Source: Paenibacillus sp. JCM 10914
GTDB lineage: Bacteria; Bacillota; Bacilli; Paenibacillales; Paenibacillaceae
Assembly: GCF_001315105.1 (NCBI RefSeq)
Contig: NZ_BAZR01000034.1
Location: forward strand, 1-56,352
Length of the DNA stretch: 56,352 nt
Direction of reading: 5' to 3'
Numbering within the stretch: position 1 is the stretch's first letter; every line of letters starts with the position of its first letter. This document shows, in pieces, positions 44,088 through 52,594 of the stretch. The position numbers and the translations under genes are program-made. Below the pieces are notes generated by a model. It saw nothing but the letters and a program-made list of their open reading frames with translations, was not told where the DNA came from and searched no databases.

Positions 44088-45689
44088 GTGACAAAGTATA
44101 TTTTTGTAACAGGCGGGGTCGTGTCATCTCTCGGGAAAGGGATTACCGCCGCTTCGCTCGGCAGATTGCTCAAGAACAGAGGGCTCAAGGTAACGATACA
44201 GAAATTCGATCCGTATATTAATATCGATCCGGGAACCATGAGTCCTTACCAACATGGCGAAGTGTTCGTTACAGATGACGGAGCTGAGACGGACCTTGAT
44301 CTGGGTCATTACGAGCGGTTTATTGATATCAATCTGTCGAAGAATAGCAACGTGACAACAGGCAAAGTATACTCTTCTGTCATCAGTAAAGAGCGTCGCG
44401 GTGAATATTTGGGCGGTACGGTCCAAGTTATTCCCCACATCACGAACGAAATCAAGGAACGCGTATTCCGTGCAGGCCGGGAGGCGGGTTCGGATGTCGT
44501 CATTACGGAAATTGGCGGCACGGTAGGGGATATCGAGAGCCTTCCATTCCTTGAAGCGATTCGTCAAATCAAGAGCGATGTCGGTCGTGAGAACGTCATG
44601 TACATCCACGTAACCCTCATTCCATATATTAAGGCAGCTGGTGAAGTGAAGACCAAGCCGACCCAGCATAGTGTTAAAGAACTCCGCAGCATCGGTATTC
44701 AGCCTAATGTAATCGTATGCCGCACAGAACACGAGCTTTCAACCGAGATGAAAGCGAAGATCGCGCTCTTCTGCGACATCGATCCGAATGCCGTCGTTGA
44801 ATGCCGTGATGCTTCTTCTCTCTATGAAGTTCCGCTTAATCTGCGTGAGGAAGGTCTGGACGAGATTGTAGTAAATCATTTGAAGCTGACGACACCAGCG
44901 CCAGACATGAGCGAATGGGAAGACCTCGTTGCGCGCGTGACCAAGCTTACGAATACGGTTGAAATCGCGATCGTCGGCAAGTACGTTGCGCTGCACGATG
45001 CATACCTTAGCGTTGTAGAGTCATTGTCCCATGCAGGATTTGACGCTAATACGGAGGTCAAGATCCGCTGGGTGAATGCCGAGGAAATCACGCCGGACAA
45101 TGTAGAGGACCTGCTGCAAGGGATTGGAGGTATTCTTGTCCCAGGCGGCTTTGGCGATCGTGGTATCGAAGGTAAGATCAGTGCAATTCGTTATGCCCGT
45201 GAACGCAACATTCCGTTCTTTGGAATCTGCCTTGGCATGCAGGTTTCCGTCATTGAATATGCTCGTTCCATTGTCGGCTTGAGCGGAGCGAATAGTTCCG
45301 AGATTGACCCGGCTACGGAATACCCCGTCATTGATCTTCTGCCTGAACAGAAGGATATCGAGGATCTGGGTGGCACGATGCGTCTTGGACTCTATCCATG
45401 CAAACTCGTTCCAGGCTCCCTCGCCGAAGCTTGTTATCAGGACGAACTCGTCTATGAAAGACATCGTCATCGGTATGAGTTCAATAACCAATACCGCGAA
45501 GATATTGAAAAAGCAGGTTTACGTATTTCCGGTACCTCGCCGGACGGACGTCTGGTTGAGATTGTGGAGCTTCCTGAGCACCCTTGGTTCCTGGCCGTGC
45601 AATTCCATCCGGAATTCACCTCCAGACCGAACCGTCCGCAGCCGCTTTTCCGTGAATTTGTGAAAGCTTCTATTCAACATTTGGCCTAA
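44088..45689 (+). CDS. pyrG: CTP synthase
   Basis: Aminates UTP to CTP using glutamine and ATP. 533 residues: N-terminal synthetase domain (GGVVSSLGKGITAASLG P-loop, YINIDPGTMSPYQHGEV) and a C-terminal glutaminase with GICLGMQ (catalytic Cys) and the QFHPEFTSRP His-Glu pair. The start is GTG 44088 behind TAGGAGGG. Its regulation is described under the leader features: initiation at GGGCTT and a C-rich attenuator suggest CTP-responsive control. Confidence 0.97.
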   Translation: MTKYIFVTGGVVSSLGKGITAASLGRLLKNRGLKVTIQKFDPYINIDPGTMSPYQHGEVFVTDDGAETDLDLGHYERFIDINLSKNSNVTTGKVYSSVISKERRGEYLGGTVQVIPHITNEIKERVFRAGREAGSDVVITEIGGTVGDIESLPFLEAIRQIKSDVGRENVMYIHVTLIPYIKAAGEVKTKPTQHSVKELRSIGIQPNVIVCRTEHELSTEMKAKIALFCDIDPNAVVECRDASSLYEVPLNLREEGLDEIVVNHLKLTTPAPDMSEWEDLVARVTKLTNTVEIAIVGKYVALHDAYLSVVESLSHAGFDANTEVKIRWVNAEEITPDNVEDLLQGIGGILVPGGFGDRGIEGKISAIRYARERNIPFFGICLGMQVSVIEYARSIVGLSGANSSEIDPATEYPVIDLLPEQKDIEDLGGTMRLGLYPCKLVPGSLAEACYQDELVYERHRHRYEFNNQYREDIEKAGLRISGTSPDGRLVEIVELPEHPWFLAVQFHPEFTSRPNRPQPLFREFVKASIQHLA

Positions 45690-45706
45690 CCCATCGATAT
45701 ATAAGA

Positions 45707-45738
45707 ACCCGAGAGAGCAAATCTCTCGGGTTTTTTTG
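45707..45738 (+). terminator. Terminator of pyrG
   Basis: ACCCGAGAGA and its complement TCTCTCGGGT around GCAAA, then seven T residues. Confidence 0.9.
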
Positions 45739-45818
45739 TCATGAAAGAGTAAGTTGCATGCTAAGGACAGGCCTCTCTAGCCGGATTTCATCTTTTTTCC
45801 CTACTTTTTTTATGTGAG

Positions 45819-45845
45819 GAAGGAATTCGACATCTGCAGGCGAAT
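45819..45845 (+). promoter_or_regulatory. Sigma-H promoter of spo0F with an internal Spo0A box
   Basis: GAAGGAATT (45819-45827) fits the sigma-H -35 consensus RnAGGAwWW at every position; after 11 bases GGCGAAT (45839-45845) fits the -10 consensus RnnGAAT. TTCGACA at 45826-45832 is the exact complement of the Spo0A box TGTCGAA and lies across the -35/spacer border. The spo0F ATG is 85 bases further on. In B. subtilis spo0F also has a sigma-H promoter controlled by Spo0A. Confidence 0.88.
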
Positions 45846-45929
45846 ACAGATAATGGTCGGTTTATGGTATCGATAGGAAATTTTGAGTTTGCGTACTCAT
45901 TGCACGATAAGTGTCGGGAGGGTAAAAGG

Positions 45930-46322
45930 ATGAGCAAACAGAGCAAACACAAGGTGCTGATTGTGGATGACCAGAATGGAATTCGCATTCTTCTTGTAGA
46001 AGTGTTTAGCAGTGAAGGATATGAGACATTTCAGGCGGCGAATGGTAAGGCTGCCCTTGAGATTGTGAAGTTGCATGTGCCAGATTTAGTGCTGCTCGAT
46101 ATGAAAATTCCTGGAATGGACGGGCTCGAGATTTTGAAGCATATTAAGCAGATGAACCCGGAGATCAAAGTCATTATGATGACCGCCTACGGCGAGCTTG
46201 ATATGATCAAAGAAGCTACCGATCTTGGGGCTCTAATGCATTTTACCAAACCGTTCGATATTGACGAGATGCGTCAGGCGGTCAATATGCAATTGAAAGG
46301 AACCGCCAACAACCTTGGCTAA
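45930..46322 (+). CDS. spo0F: Sporulation initiation phosphotransferase Spo0F
   Basis: Single-domain response regulator that relays phosphate from sporulation kinases to Spo0B. 130 residues. Acidic pocket Asp13-Asp14 followed by Gln15 in VDDQNGIRIL, which is typical of Spo0F, phospho-acceptor Asp57 in LLDMKIPGMDG, Thr in MMTAYGE, Lys in FTKPFD. No output domain. The ATG at 45930 is used because GGGAGGG lies upstream; the longer frame to 45864 overlaps the leader. It lies between pyrG and fbaA, as in Bacillus. Confidence 0.97.
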   Translation: MSKQSKHKVLIVDDQNGIRILLVEVFSSEGYETFQAANGKAALEIVKLHVPDLVLLDMKIPGMDGLEILKHIKQMNPEIKVIMMTAYGELDMIKEATDLGALMHFTKPFDIDEMRQAVNMQLKGTANNLG

Positions 46323-46327
46323 ACGAT

Positions 46328-46360
46328 GAATTCTGCTCACGGGGCGGAATTCTTTTTTTT
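46328..46360 (+). terminator. Terminator of spo0F
   Basis: GAATTCTGC pairs with GCGGAATTC (one mismatch) around TCACGGG, then eight T residues. Confidence 0.8.
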
Positions 46361-46400
46361 GCCAATATAGTCTGGAGAGGCACTCTATTCTAGGAAATGC

Positions 46401-46433
46401 TTGTTTAGTATTTATGACGCGTTGTGGTATAAT
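46401..46433 (+). promoter_or_regulatory. Probable promoter of fbaA
   Basis: TATAAT at 46428-46433 with the extended TG motif (46425-46426). The -35 is poor at the right distance, so the extended -10 would carry recognition. Confidence 0.5.
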
Positions 46434-46497
46434 AAATCCGTATGCAATAACGGATAGAATTTATAGACAAACCAAGCATCTTTAGGAGGATGAAACC

Positions 46498-47352
46498 ATG
46501 CCATTAGTATCAATGACAGACATGCTCAACAAAGCACTTCAAGGTAAATATGCTGTTGGTCAATACAACATCAACAATCTGGAGTGGACCTATGCAATTC
46601 TTGAAGCCGCTGAACAAGAGAAATCACCGGTAATTCTGGGTGTTTCCGAAGGCGCTGCACGTTACATGGGCGGATTCAGCACCGTCGTTCATATGGTGAA
46701 AGGTCTGATGGAGGATCTGAAGATTACAGTTCCTGTCGCTATCCACCTCGACCATGGTTCAAGTATAGAGAAATGTAAAGAAGCAATCGATGCTGGGTTT
46801 ACTTCTGTCATGATTGACGACTCTCACAGCCCGATTGATACCAATATCGAAACAACGAAACAAGTCGTTGCCTATGCTCATGCCAAAGGCGTTTCCGTTG
46901 AGGCTGAGGTAGGCATGGTCGGCGGACAGGAAGATGACGTAATTGGTGACGTTATGTACGCGAAGCTTGATGATTGCGTGCGCATTGTGAACGAGACAGG
47001 TATCGATACGTTGGCTCCTGCCCTCGGATCTGTACACGGTCCATACAAGGGTGAACCTAACCTTGGATTCAAAGAAATGGAAGAGATTCGCAATGCGGTT
47101 AGTCTTCCGCTGGTTCTTCACGGCGGTACAGGCATTCCTACCCACGATATCAAAAAGGCCATTTCCCTTGGTACTTCCAAGATCAATGTAAATACCGAGA
47201 ATCAAATTTCGTTCACGAAAGTGGTTCGTGAAGTGCTGGATGCTAAACCGGAAGCTTACGATCCTCGTACGTTCCTTAAACCTGGTCGTGAAGCAATCAA
47301 AGAAACGGTAGTTGGCAAGATGCGCGAGTTCGGCTCGAGCAATCAAGCTTAA
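46498..47352 (+). CDS. fbaA: Class II fructose-1,6-bisphosphate aldolase
   Basis: Zinc-dependent aldolase of glycolysis and gluconeogenesis. Zinc and catalytic elements: HLDHG at 83-87, the EAEVGMVGGQEDD region, the LHGGTGIP loop and NVNTENQ near the end. 284 residues. AGGAGGATG precedes ATG 46498. Follows spo0F as in Bacillus but with its own promoter and terminator. Confidence 0.96.
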   Translation: MPLVSMTDMLNKALQGKYAVGQYNINNLEWTYAILEAAEQEKSPVILGVSEGAARYMGGFSTVVHMVKGLMEDLKITVPVAIHLDHGSSIEKCKEAIDAGFTSVMIDDSHSPIDTNIETTKQVVAYAHAKGVSVEAEVGMVGGQEDDVIGDVMYAKLDDCVRIVNETGIDTLAPALGSVHGPYKGEPNLGFKEMEEIRNAVSLPLVLHGGTGIPTHDIKKAISLGTSKINVNTENQISFTKVVREVLDAKPEAYDPRTFLKPGREAIKETVVGKMREFGSSNQA

Positions 47353-47411
47353 TTCCCACATCGCTTGGCGCACCTAAGAAGATATCTTAGGATGCCTTAT
47401 GTTCTTGAAGA

Positions 47412-47453
47412 TGAAATGGAAAGTACACCGCATAGCCGGTGTTTTTCCATTTC
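47412..47453 (+). terminator. Terminator of fbaA
   Basis: GAAATGGAAA...ACACCG pairs with CGGTGT...TTTTCCATTTC around CATAGC, with TTTTT inside the second arm. Confidence 0.75.
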
Positions 47454-47637
47454 ATTTACTAAGATGTCAGATACGATGAGCGATGGTGAACTTCGCGACC
47501 TGATATCACCCAAGTAAATAAACTGATAGATGCGGTCTGTCATCCTTGAGTAACGTCGAAATTCAGACGTTTTTCTTATAATGACCGCCGTTAGAACCAT
47601 TTCCGGCGTGAAGTGATGTAGGGGGACCCGAAAGCTT

Positions 47638-48897
47638 ATGGAAAAATTGATGATCAGCGGTGGACGACCACTGCGTGGCACGGTTACGATCAGCGGTGCC
47701 AAGAACAGTGCCATTGCGTTAATTCCTGCCGCAATTCTGGCAGAGTCGGAAGTCGTACTCGATAACTTGCCGCTACTCAGTGACGTAGCTGTTTATGCTG
47801 AGATTTTAGAGGAATTGGGTGGCCAAGTTTCATGGGAAGGCAATCAGATGAGAATTGACCCGTCTGATATCAAATCTATTCCGATGCCGAACGGACCTGT
47901 TAAGAAACTGCGTGCGTCCTATTATATGATGGGCGCAATGCTGGGAAGATTTAAAGAAGCTGTTATCGGCCTGCCGGGCGGCTGCAACTTTGAACCGCGT
48001 CCCATTGATCAGCACATCAAGGGTTTTGAAGCGCTGGGCGCTACCGTCACGAATGAACACGGGGCGATTCATCTTCAAGCCAAAGAGCTTCGCGGTGCGA
48101 AGATTTATCTGGATGTCAGCAGTGTGGGTGCGACGATTAACATTATGCTGGCGGCTGCTAAGGCCAAAGGCTCTACCATTATCGAAAATGCGGCAAAAGA
48201 GCCTGAAATTATAGATGTAGCAACGTTACTTAATTCGATGGGAGCTATCATTAAAGGTGCTGGTACCGAGACAATCCGGATTGAGGGCGTCAGTGAGATG
48301 CACGGCTGTCGCCATTCCATCATTCCTGACCGGATCCAGGCTGGAACCTACATGATAGCAGCTGCTGCAACACGCGGCGATGTATTGATTGACAACGTCA
48401 TTCCCAAGCACCTTGAAGCTCTAACGGCGAAGTTAATTGAGATGGGCGTAGGTATTGAGGAACTGGATGAGAGTATTCGCGTCATCGGTAAAGAACGCTA
48501 TAATCATGTTGATGTGAAGGCGCTCATATATCCTGGATTTGCCACAGATCTTCAGTCCCCGATGACCATTCTCTTAACGCAGGCGGAGGGAGTCAGCGTG
48601 CTTAGTGATTTTGTATATAGCAATCGGTTTAAGCATGTGCCCGAACTGGTGCGCATGAATGCGAAGATCCGCGTGGAAGGGCGCTCTGCCATTATTGAGG
48701 GAGGGCCGCTGAACGCGGCCAAGGTCAAGGCAACGGACCTGCGGGCAGGTGCCGCGCTTGTGATTGCCGGCCTTACGGTTCCCGAAGGGGTAACGGAGGT
48801 TAGCGGAGTAGAATTCATCGACCGAGGATATGACCATCTAGTCACCAATCTGCGTCTGCTAGGTGCAGATGTGTGGCGGGAGACAGAGGAAGAATGA
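47638..48897 (+). CDS. murZ: UDP-N-acetylglucosamine 1-carboxyvinyltransferase (MurAB/MurZ type)
   Basis: First committed step of peptidoglycan precursor synthesis, the target of fosfomycin. 419 residues. Lys22-Asn23 in SGAKNSA and catalytic Cys116 in LPGGCNFEPRPIDQHIKG are present, so the protein should be active and fosfomycin-sensitive. Located between fbaA and rho, the position of murAB (murZ) in B. subtilis, which is the secondary MurA. ATG 47638 with GGGGGACC upstream. No transaldolase gene lies between fbaA and murZ here. Confidence 0.94.
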   Translation: MEKLMISGGRPLRGTVTISGAKNSAIALIPAAILAESEVVLDNLPLLSDVAVYAEILEELGGQVSWEGNQMRIDPSDIKSIPMPNGPVKKLRASYYMMGAMLGRFKEAVIGLPGGCNFEPRPIDQHIKGFEALGATVTNEHGAIHLQAKELRGAKIYLDVSSVGATINIMLAAAKAKGSTIIENAAKEPEIIDVATLLNSMGAIIKGAGTETIRIEGVSEMHGCRHSIIPDRIQAGTYMIAAAATRGDVLIDNVIPKHLEALTAKLIEMGVGIEELDESIRVIGKERYNHVDVKALIYPGFATDLQSPMTILLTQAEGVSVLSDFVYSNRFKHVPELVRMNAKIRVEGRSAIIEGGPLNAAKVKATDLRAGAALVIAGLTVPEGVTEVSGVEFIDRGYDHLVTNLRLLGADVWRETEEE

Positions 48898-49054
48898 CTT
48901 TTTTATAGTTCAAACGGGGGATTATGCGGGCTAGACTGCATATCTCCCTTTGATTTGGGTAATGCTCCTAGTAGTGTCCTCATAGAATAATAGACTTCAA
49001 GATCAGCATAGGATTGCTGTGACAGAAACAAAAAATTGAATAGGTGGTTATTTA

Positions 49055-50379
49055 ATGGATTTGCAAATTTCCGATTTGGAAGGCATGAAGCTGACGGATC
49101 TGTATAAGCTGGCCAAGAAGCATCAGATTCCTTATTATGGTCAGTTGAAGAAGAAAGAATTAATATTCGCTATTCTCCGGGCGCAGGCAGAACAGAGCGG
49201 CTTAATGTTCATGGAGGGCGTGCTGGAGATTTTGCCAGAGGGATATGGGTTTCTTCGACCGATTAATTATCTTCCCAGCACCGAGGATATTTACATCTCG
49301 GCATCCCAGATACGAAAATTCGATCTGCGAACTGGAGATCTCGTATCAGGCAAATGCCGAACACCGAAAGAAAATGAACGCTATTTTGGGTTACTGCAAG
49401 TAAATGCCGTCAATGGTGAGAATCCATCTGTGGCAGCGGAACGTTTACACTTCCCAGCCCTGACTCCTCTTTATCCGCAAGAAAAGCTAGTTCTGGAAAC
49501 ATCCCCTAATCACTTATCAACTCGCATCATGGATTTGCTGGCCCCAGTAGGCTTAGGACAACGCGGTTTGATTGTAGCACCGCCGAAAGCAGGAAAGACG
49601 CTCCTCTTAAAAGAAATTGCCAACAGTATTTCAACCAATCATCCAGAAATTGAACTGTTTGTACTACTTATAGACGAACGCCCTGAAGAGGTTACCGATA
49701 TGCAGCGATCTGTTAAGGGAGAAGTTGTGGCTTCTACGTTCGATGAGCTTCCGGAGAATCATATCAAGGTAGCGGAACTGGTGCTTGAGCGGGCGTTGCG
49801 TTTAGTTGAGCATAAGAAGGATGTTGTTATTCTGCTGGATAGTATCACGCGTCTGGCCCGTGCGTATAATCTGGTCATTCCTCCATCAGGCAGAACGCTT
49901 AGCGGCGGTATCGACCCTGCGGCATTCCATCGCCCGAAGCGCTTCTTCGGTTCTGCCCGTAATGTGGAAGAGGGAGGAAGCCTGACGATTCTGGCTACAG
50001 CCTAGTTGAGACGGGGTCGAGAATGGACGATATCATCTATGAAGAATTTAAAGGTACGGGTAATATGGAGCTGCATTTGGATCGGCGTTTTGCGGAACGT
50101 CGCATTTTCCCAGCGATTGATATCCGACGTTCAGGTACCCGGCGTGAAGAGGTGCTCTTGAAGAAGGATGAGCTGGATACCATCTGGGCGATCCGTAAGA
50201 ATATGAATGATTCGGCTGATTTTGTAGAAGGCTTTCTCAAAAAAATGCGCGACAGCAAGACTAACGCCGAGTTCTTGGCTGCTTTTGATGTGAATGCTGC
50301 CAGCACCTCATCAGGAAGCCAGAGCCAAGCAGCCAGACGGCCATCGCGCCCTTCCGCAGCGACGGCTCCACAGAGCTAA
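49055..50379 (+). pseudogene. rho: Transcription termination factor Rho, broken by a one-base deletion
   Basis: Hexameric RNA helicase ending transcription. N-terminal helix bundle (KLTDLYKLAKKHQI), OB-fold RNA site (GFLRPINYLPSTEDIYIS), Walker A PPKAGKT, Walker B VVILLDS and the Q/R loops are in place from ATG 49055. At 50001 GCT ACA GCC TAG replaces the expected GCT ACA GCC CTA GTT GAG (ATALVETGSRMDD); one C is missing and translation would stop. The remainder, 50007-50379, is intact and includes YEEFKGTGNMEL. Restored length about 441 residues. A Ser/Ala/Pro-rich C-terminal tail is unusual but short. Confidence 0.93.
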
Positions 50380-50411
50380 GCAGATCATACAGCGGAGAAT
50401 AGGAGATCAAC

Positions 50412-51689
50412 ATGTATTTGGTTTATGCAGATGAACAAGGCAACGTATATGACCATACCGAGCTGTTCGGGCTTGCCCGCAGTGGGGATATGATTGTTGA
50501 AATATTGGAAGACGAATTAATACCGCTGCCGGAGGGGGCGACGCTTGTCGGATTGCCGAGCACGCGTGCGGTCGGCATGGATCCGGATACAGGTGAGATG
50601 ATGCCGCTTGAGCGTGGTTATACCGCAGTTGGAGCGCTGCTGCCCCAAGGCTATACCCGACTGGGATTGCCCGGTTATGTCAAGTCGGATAAAGACTACA
50701 AGCTGCCACTCTTTGGTTATTCAGCGGTGGTATGGAAAGAGGGTTCTTTTTATACAACAGCTCGCTTAACCGATGATCCGGAGAAGTGGAATCCAGTCAA
50801 TTGTGACCTGAATGATCTGGAGCTTGGGGTGAAGCGATTAACGGAGAAGTATCCGGAGAACCGGCTTTACGAGCATTTATCGAATTGTGCCCTTGGGTAT
50901 GAATGCTTAACGGCCTCCAATACGTTTTTGAACCGCTGGGAAGGAGCCGTACCGGTCTCTTATTCCTGTAACGCAGGGTGCTTCGGATGTATTTCCGAAC
51001 AACCGGATGATAGCGGCTTCGTAGCGCCTCAGACCCGTATGAACTTTAAGCCAAGAGTAGATGAGTTGGTACAGATTATGCTGGAGCACCTGAAGACGCC
51101 CGAATCGATCATCAGTTTTGGCCAAGGTTGCGAGGGAGAACCTTCCACCCAGGCGAAGATTATCATTGAAGCTATGCGAGAAGTGCGTTCTCAGACGGAT
51201 ATGGGATACATTAACATCAATACAAACGCGGGGCTGACCGATTTTATCCGTGGTATCGTCGATGTCGGTCTTGACCTTATGAGGGTCAGCACGATCAGCG
51301 CACTTGATGATCACTATAATGCGTACTATAAGCCGCGCGGATATACACTCGCGAACGTTGAGAAATCGCTTCGTTATGCTACAGATCAAGGGGTATACAC
51401 CTCTATCAACTATCTGATCTTCCCAGGAGTGACCGATCGCGAGGAGGAGTTGGAAGCGATGATCGAATTTGCTCGCCGTACGGGACTCAAGCTCATTCAG
51501 CTCCGTAACTTGAACATTGATCCTGAAAGTTATCTGGGTCTGATTCCTCCGGCCCAGGGCGAGATCCTGGGGATGAAGCAGGCGATCGAGATCATGCAGG
51601 AAGAGCTGCCCGATGTTGTCATCGGCTCCTATACTCACGTTCCGCCTGCAGGTCAGGCAAGACCGAAGAAGAAGCCGTTGATTCTATAA
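50412..51689 (+). CDS. Uncharacterised radical SAM enzyme in the rho-rpmE interval
   Basis: 425 residues. The radical SAM cluster motif is CNAGCFGC (Cx3Cx2C) near residue 187, followed by a partial TIM barrel with FGQGCEGEPS as the SAM-binding GGE-like element and ININTNAG and LIFPGVTDRE strands later. The first 180 residues are an unrecognised N-terminal domain, and a basic tail (RPKKKPLIL) closes it. AGGAGATC precedes ATG 50412, 32 bases after rho, so it is likely cotranscribed. I do not know the substrate; position suggests a possible link to RNA or ribosome biology, as inference only. Confidence 0.9.
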   Translation: MYLVYADEQGNVYDHTELFGLARSGDMIVEILEDELIPLPEGATLVGLPSTRAVGMDPDTGEMMPLERGYTAVGALLPQGYTRLGLPGYVKSDKDYKLPLFGYSAVVWKEGSFYTTARLTDDPEKWNPVNCDLNDLELGVKRLTEKYPENRLYEHLSNCALGYECLTASNTFLNRWEGAVPVSYSCNAGCFGCISEQPDDSGFVAPQTRMNFKPRVDELVQIMLEHLKTPESIISFGQGCEGEPSTQAKIIIEAMREVRSQTDMGYININTNAGLTDFIRGIVDVGLDLMRVSTISALDDHYNAYYKPRGYTLANVEKSLRYATDQGVYTSINYLIFPGVTDREEELEAMIEFARRTGLKLIQLRNLNIDPESYLGLIPPAQGEILGMKQAIEIMQEELPDVVIGSYTHVPPAGQARPKKKPLIL

Positions 51690-51730
51690 TAGAACGTAGC
51701 AAGATCGTGCTGGTGATTTAGGCATAGCTC

Positions 51731-51759
51731 TTGCGCAAATACCATACGCGTGCTATACT
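51731..51759 (+). promoter_or_regulatory. Promoter of rpmE
   Basis: TTGCGC (51731-51736), 17-base spacer, TATACT (51754-51759). Leaves a leader of about 60 bases that could fold but shows no named element. Confidence 0.65.
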
Positions 51760-51826
51760 CCACTTGTATGTCCACATAACTCTGGGTCCGCATGAGGCTC
51801 AGGGCGAAAAAGAGGTGAAAGGTACA

Positions 51827-52024
51827 ATGAATCAACAAATTCAACCGAAATATCACGTGACTACAGTGACTTGCGCTTGCGGTAATACGTTCGAGACAGG
51901 TTCTGTAAAACCAGATCTTCGTGTAGAGATTTGCTCGAATTGCCATCCATTCTTCACAGGTAAGCAGAAATTCCTGGACGCTGGCGGTCGTGTTGATAGA
52001 TTTAAGAAGAAATACGGTATCTAA
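51827..52024 (+). CDS. rpmE: Ribosomal protein L31, zinc-binding form
   Basis: 65 residues, large-subunit protein. Cys16, Cys18, Cys36 and Cys39 form the zinc site (CAC...CSNC), so this is the C+ form expressed when zinc is adequate, not YtiA-type. ATG 51827 follows AGAGGTGAAAGG. Confidence 0.96.
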   Translation: MNQQIQPKYHVTTVTCACGNTFETGSVKPDLRVEICSNCHPFFTGKQKFLDAGGRVDRFKKKYGI

Positions 52025-52031
52025 TACAACG

Positions 52032-52063
52032 AACCTTTCTGCCTATGGCGGGAGGGTTTTTTT
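52032..52063 (+). terminator. Terminator of rpmE
   Basis: AACCTTTCTGCC pairs with GGCGGGAGGGTT (several G-T pairs) around TAT, followed by seven T residues. Confidence 0.7.
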
Positions 52064-52105
52064 GTTATAGGAATGTCCTTGTTGCAGGGCACTTGTTTCG
52101 TTAAG

Positions 52106-52134
52106 TTGCAATTTTGATAGCCATGCGATATACT
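52106..52134 (+). promoter_or_regulatory. Promoter of the SRP RNA gene
   Basis: TTGCAA (52106-52111), 17-base spacer, TATACT (52129-52134); transcription would begin near 52141. Confidence 0.75.
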
Positions 52135-52141
52135 AAAGTTC

Positions 52142-52411
52142 GCCGTGCTAGACGGGGAGGTAGCGGTGCCCTGTAACTCGCAATCCGCTGTAGCGAGGTT
52201 GAATTCCTGTTAGAGGTATTGTCGATGTGAGGCTGGTCCCTGCACATAATGTTGACGGTTGGGTCCTCCGCAATGAGCACTTGTGAACCTGGTCAGGTCC
52301 GGAAGGAAGCAGCCATAAGCAAGATCGCTTTTGTGCCGGAGGGGTGCCTAGCCCGAGTTGTTGTTCAGGATTGCCGCTCGGATCGCAATCATCAATAACA
52401 GGTGCACGGTA
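52142..52411 (+). ncRNA. scr: Signal recognition particle RNA (Bacillus-type long scRNA)
   Basis: RNA core of SRP, which brings nascent membrane proteins to the translocon with Ffh. The 5' end GCCGTGCTAGACGGGGAGGTAGCGG, in two overlapping halves, and the 3' end GGTGCACGGTA match B. subtilis scr and pair with each other. The Ffh-binding domain is unmistakable: ACCTGGTCAGGTCCGGAAGG then AAGCAGC. Length about 270, with the Alu domain, unlike the short 4.5S RNA of E. coli. Directly upstream of dnaX as in Bacillus. Confidence 0.95.
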
Positions 52412-52427
52412 TACATACATCACTTTG

Positions 52428-52460
52428 ACACTTTTACCTTGAGGGTAAAGGTGTTTTTTA
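52428..52460 (+). terminator. Terminator of scr
   Basis: ACACTTTTACC and GGTAAAGGTGT around TTGAG, then six T residues. Confidence 0.85.
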
Positions 52461-52492
52461 TTTATCTGGATATAGATTTCCAGTGAAACGTT

Positions 52493-52520
52493 TTGCTAAG
52501 GCAGGGGAAAGTAGTATAAA
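52493..52520 (+). promoter_or_regulatory. Probable promoter of dnaX
   Basis: TTGCTA (52493-52498), 16-base spacer, TATAAA (52515-52520); a second TATAAT at about 52527-52532 is an alternative -10. Confidence 0.5.
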
Positions 52521-52594
52521 ATGTAGTATAATATAAACGTCAACTGACGCCTTTCTTGAATGGATGATGTAGAGGTTGAAAGAGGGTAAGTACA

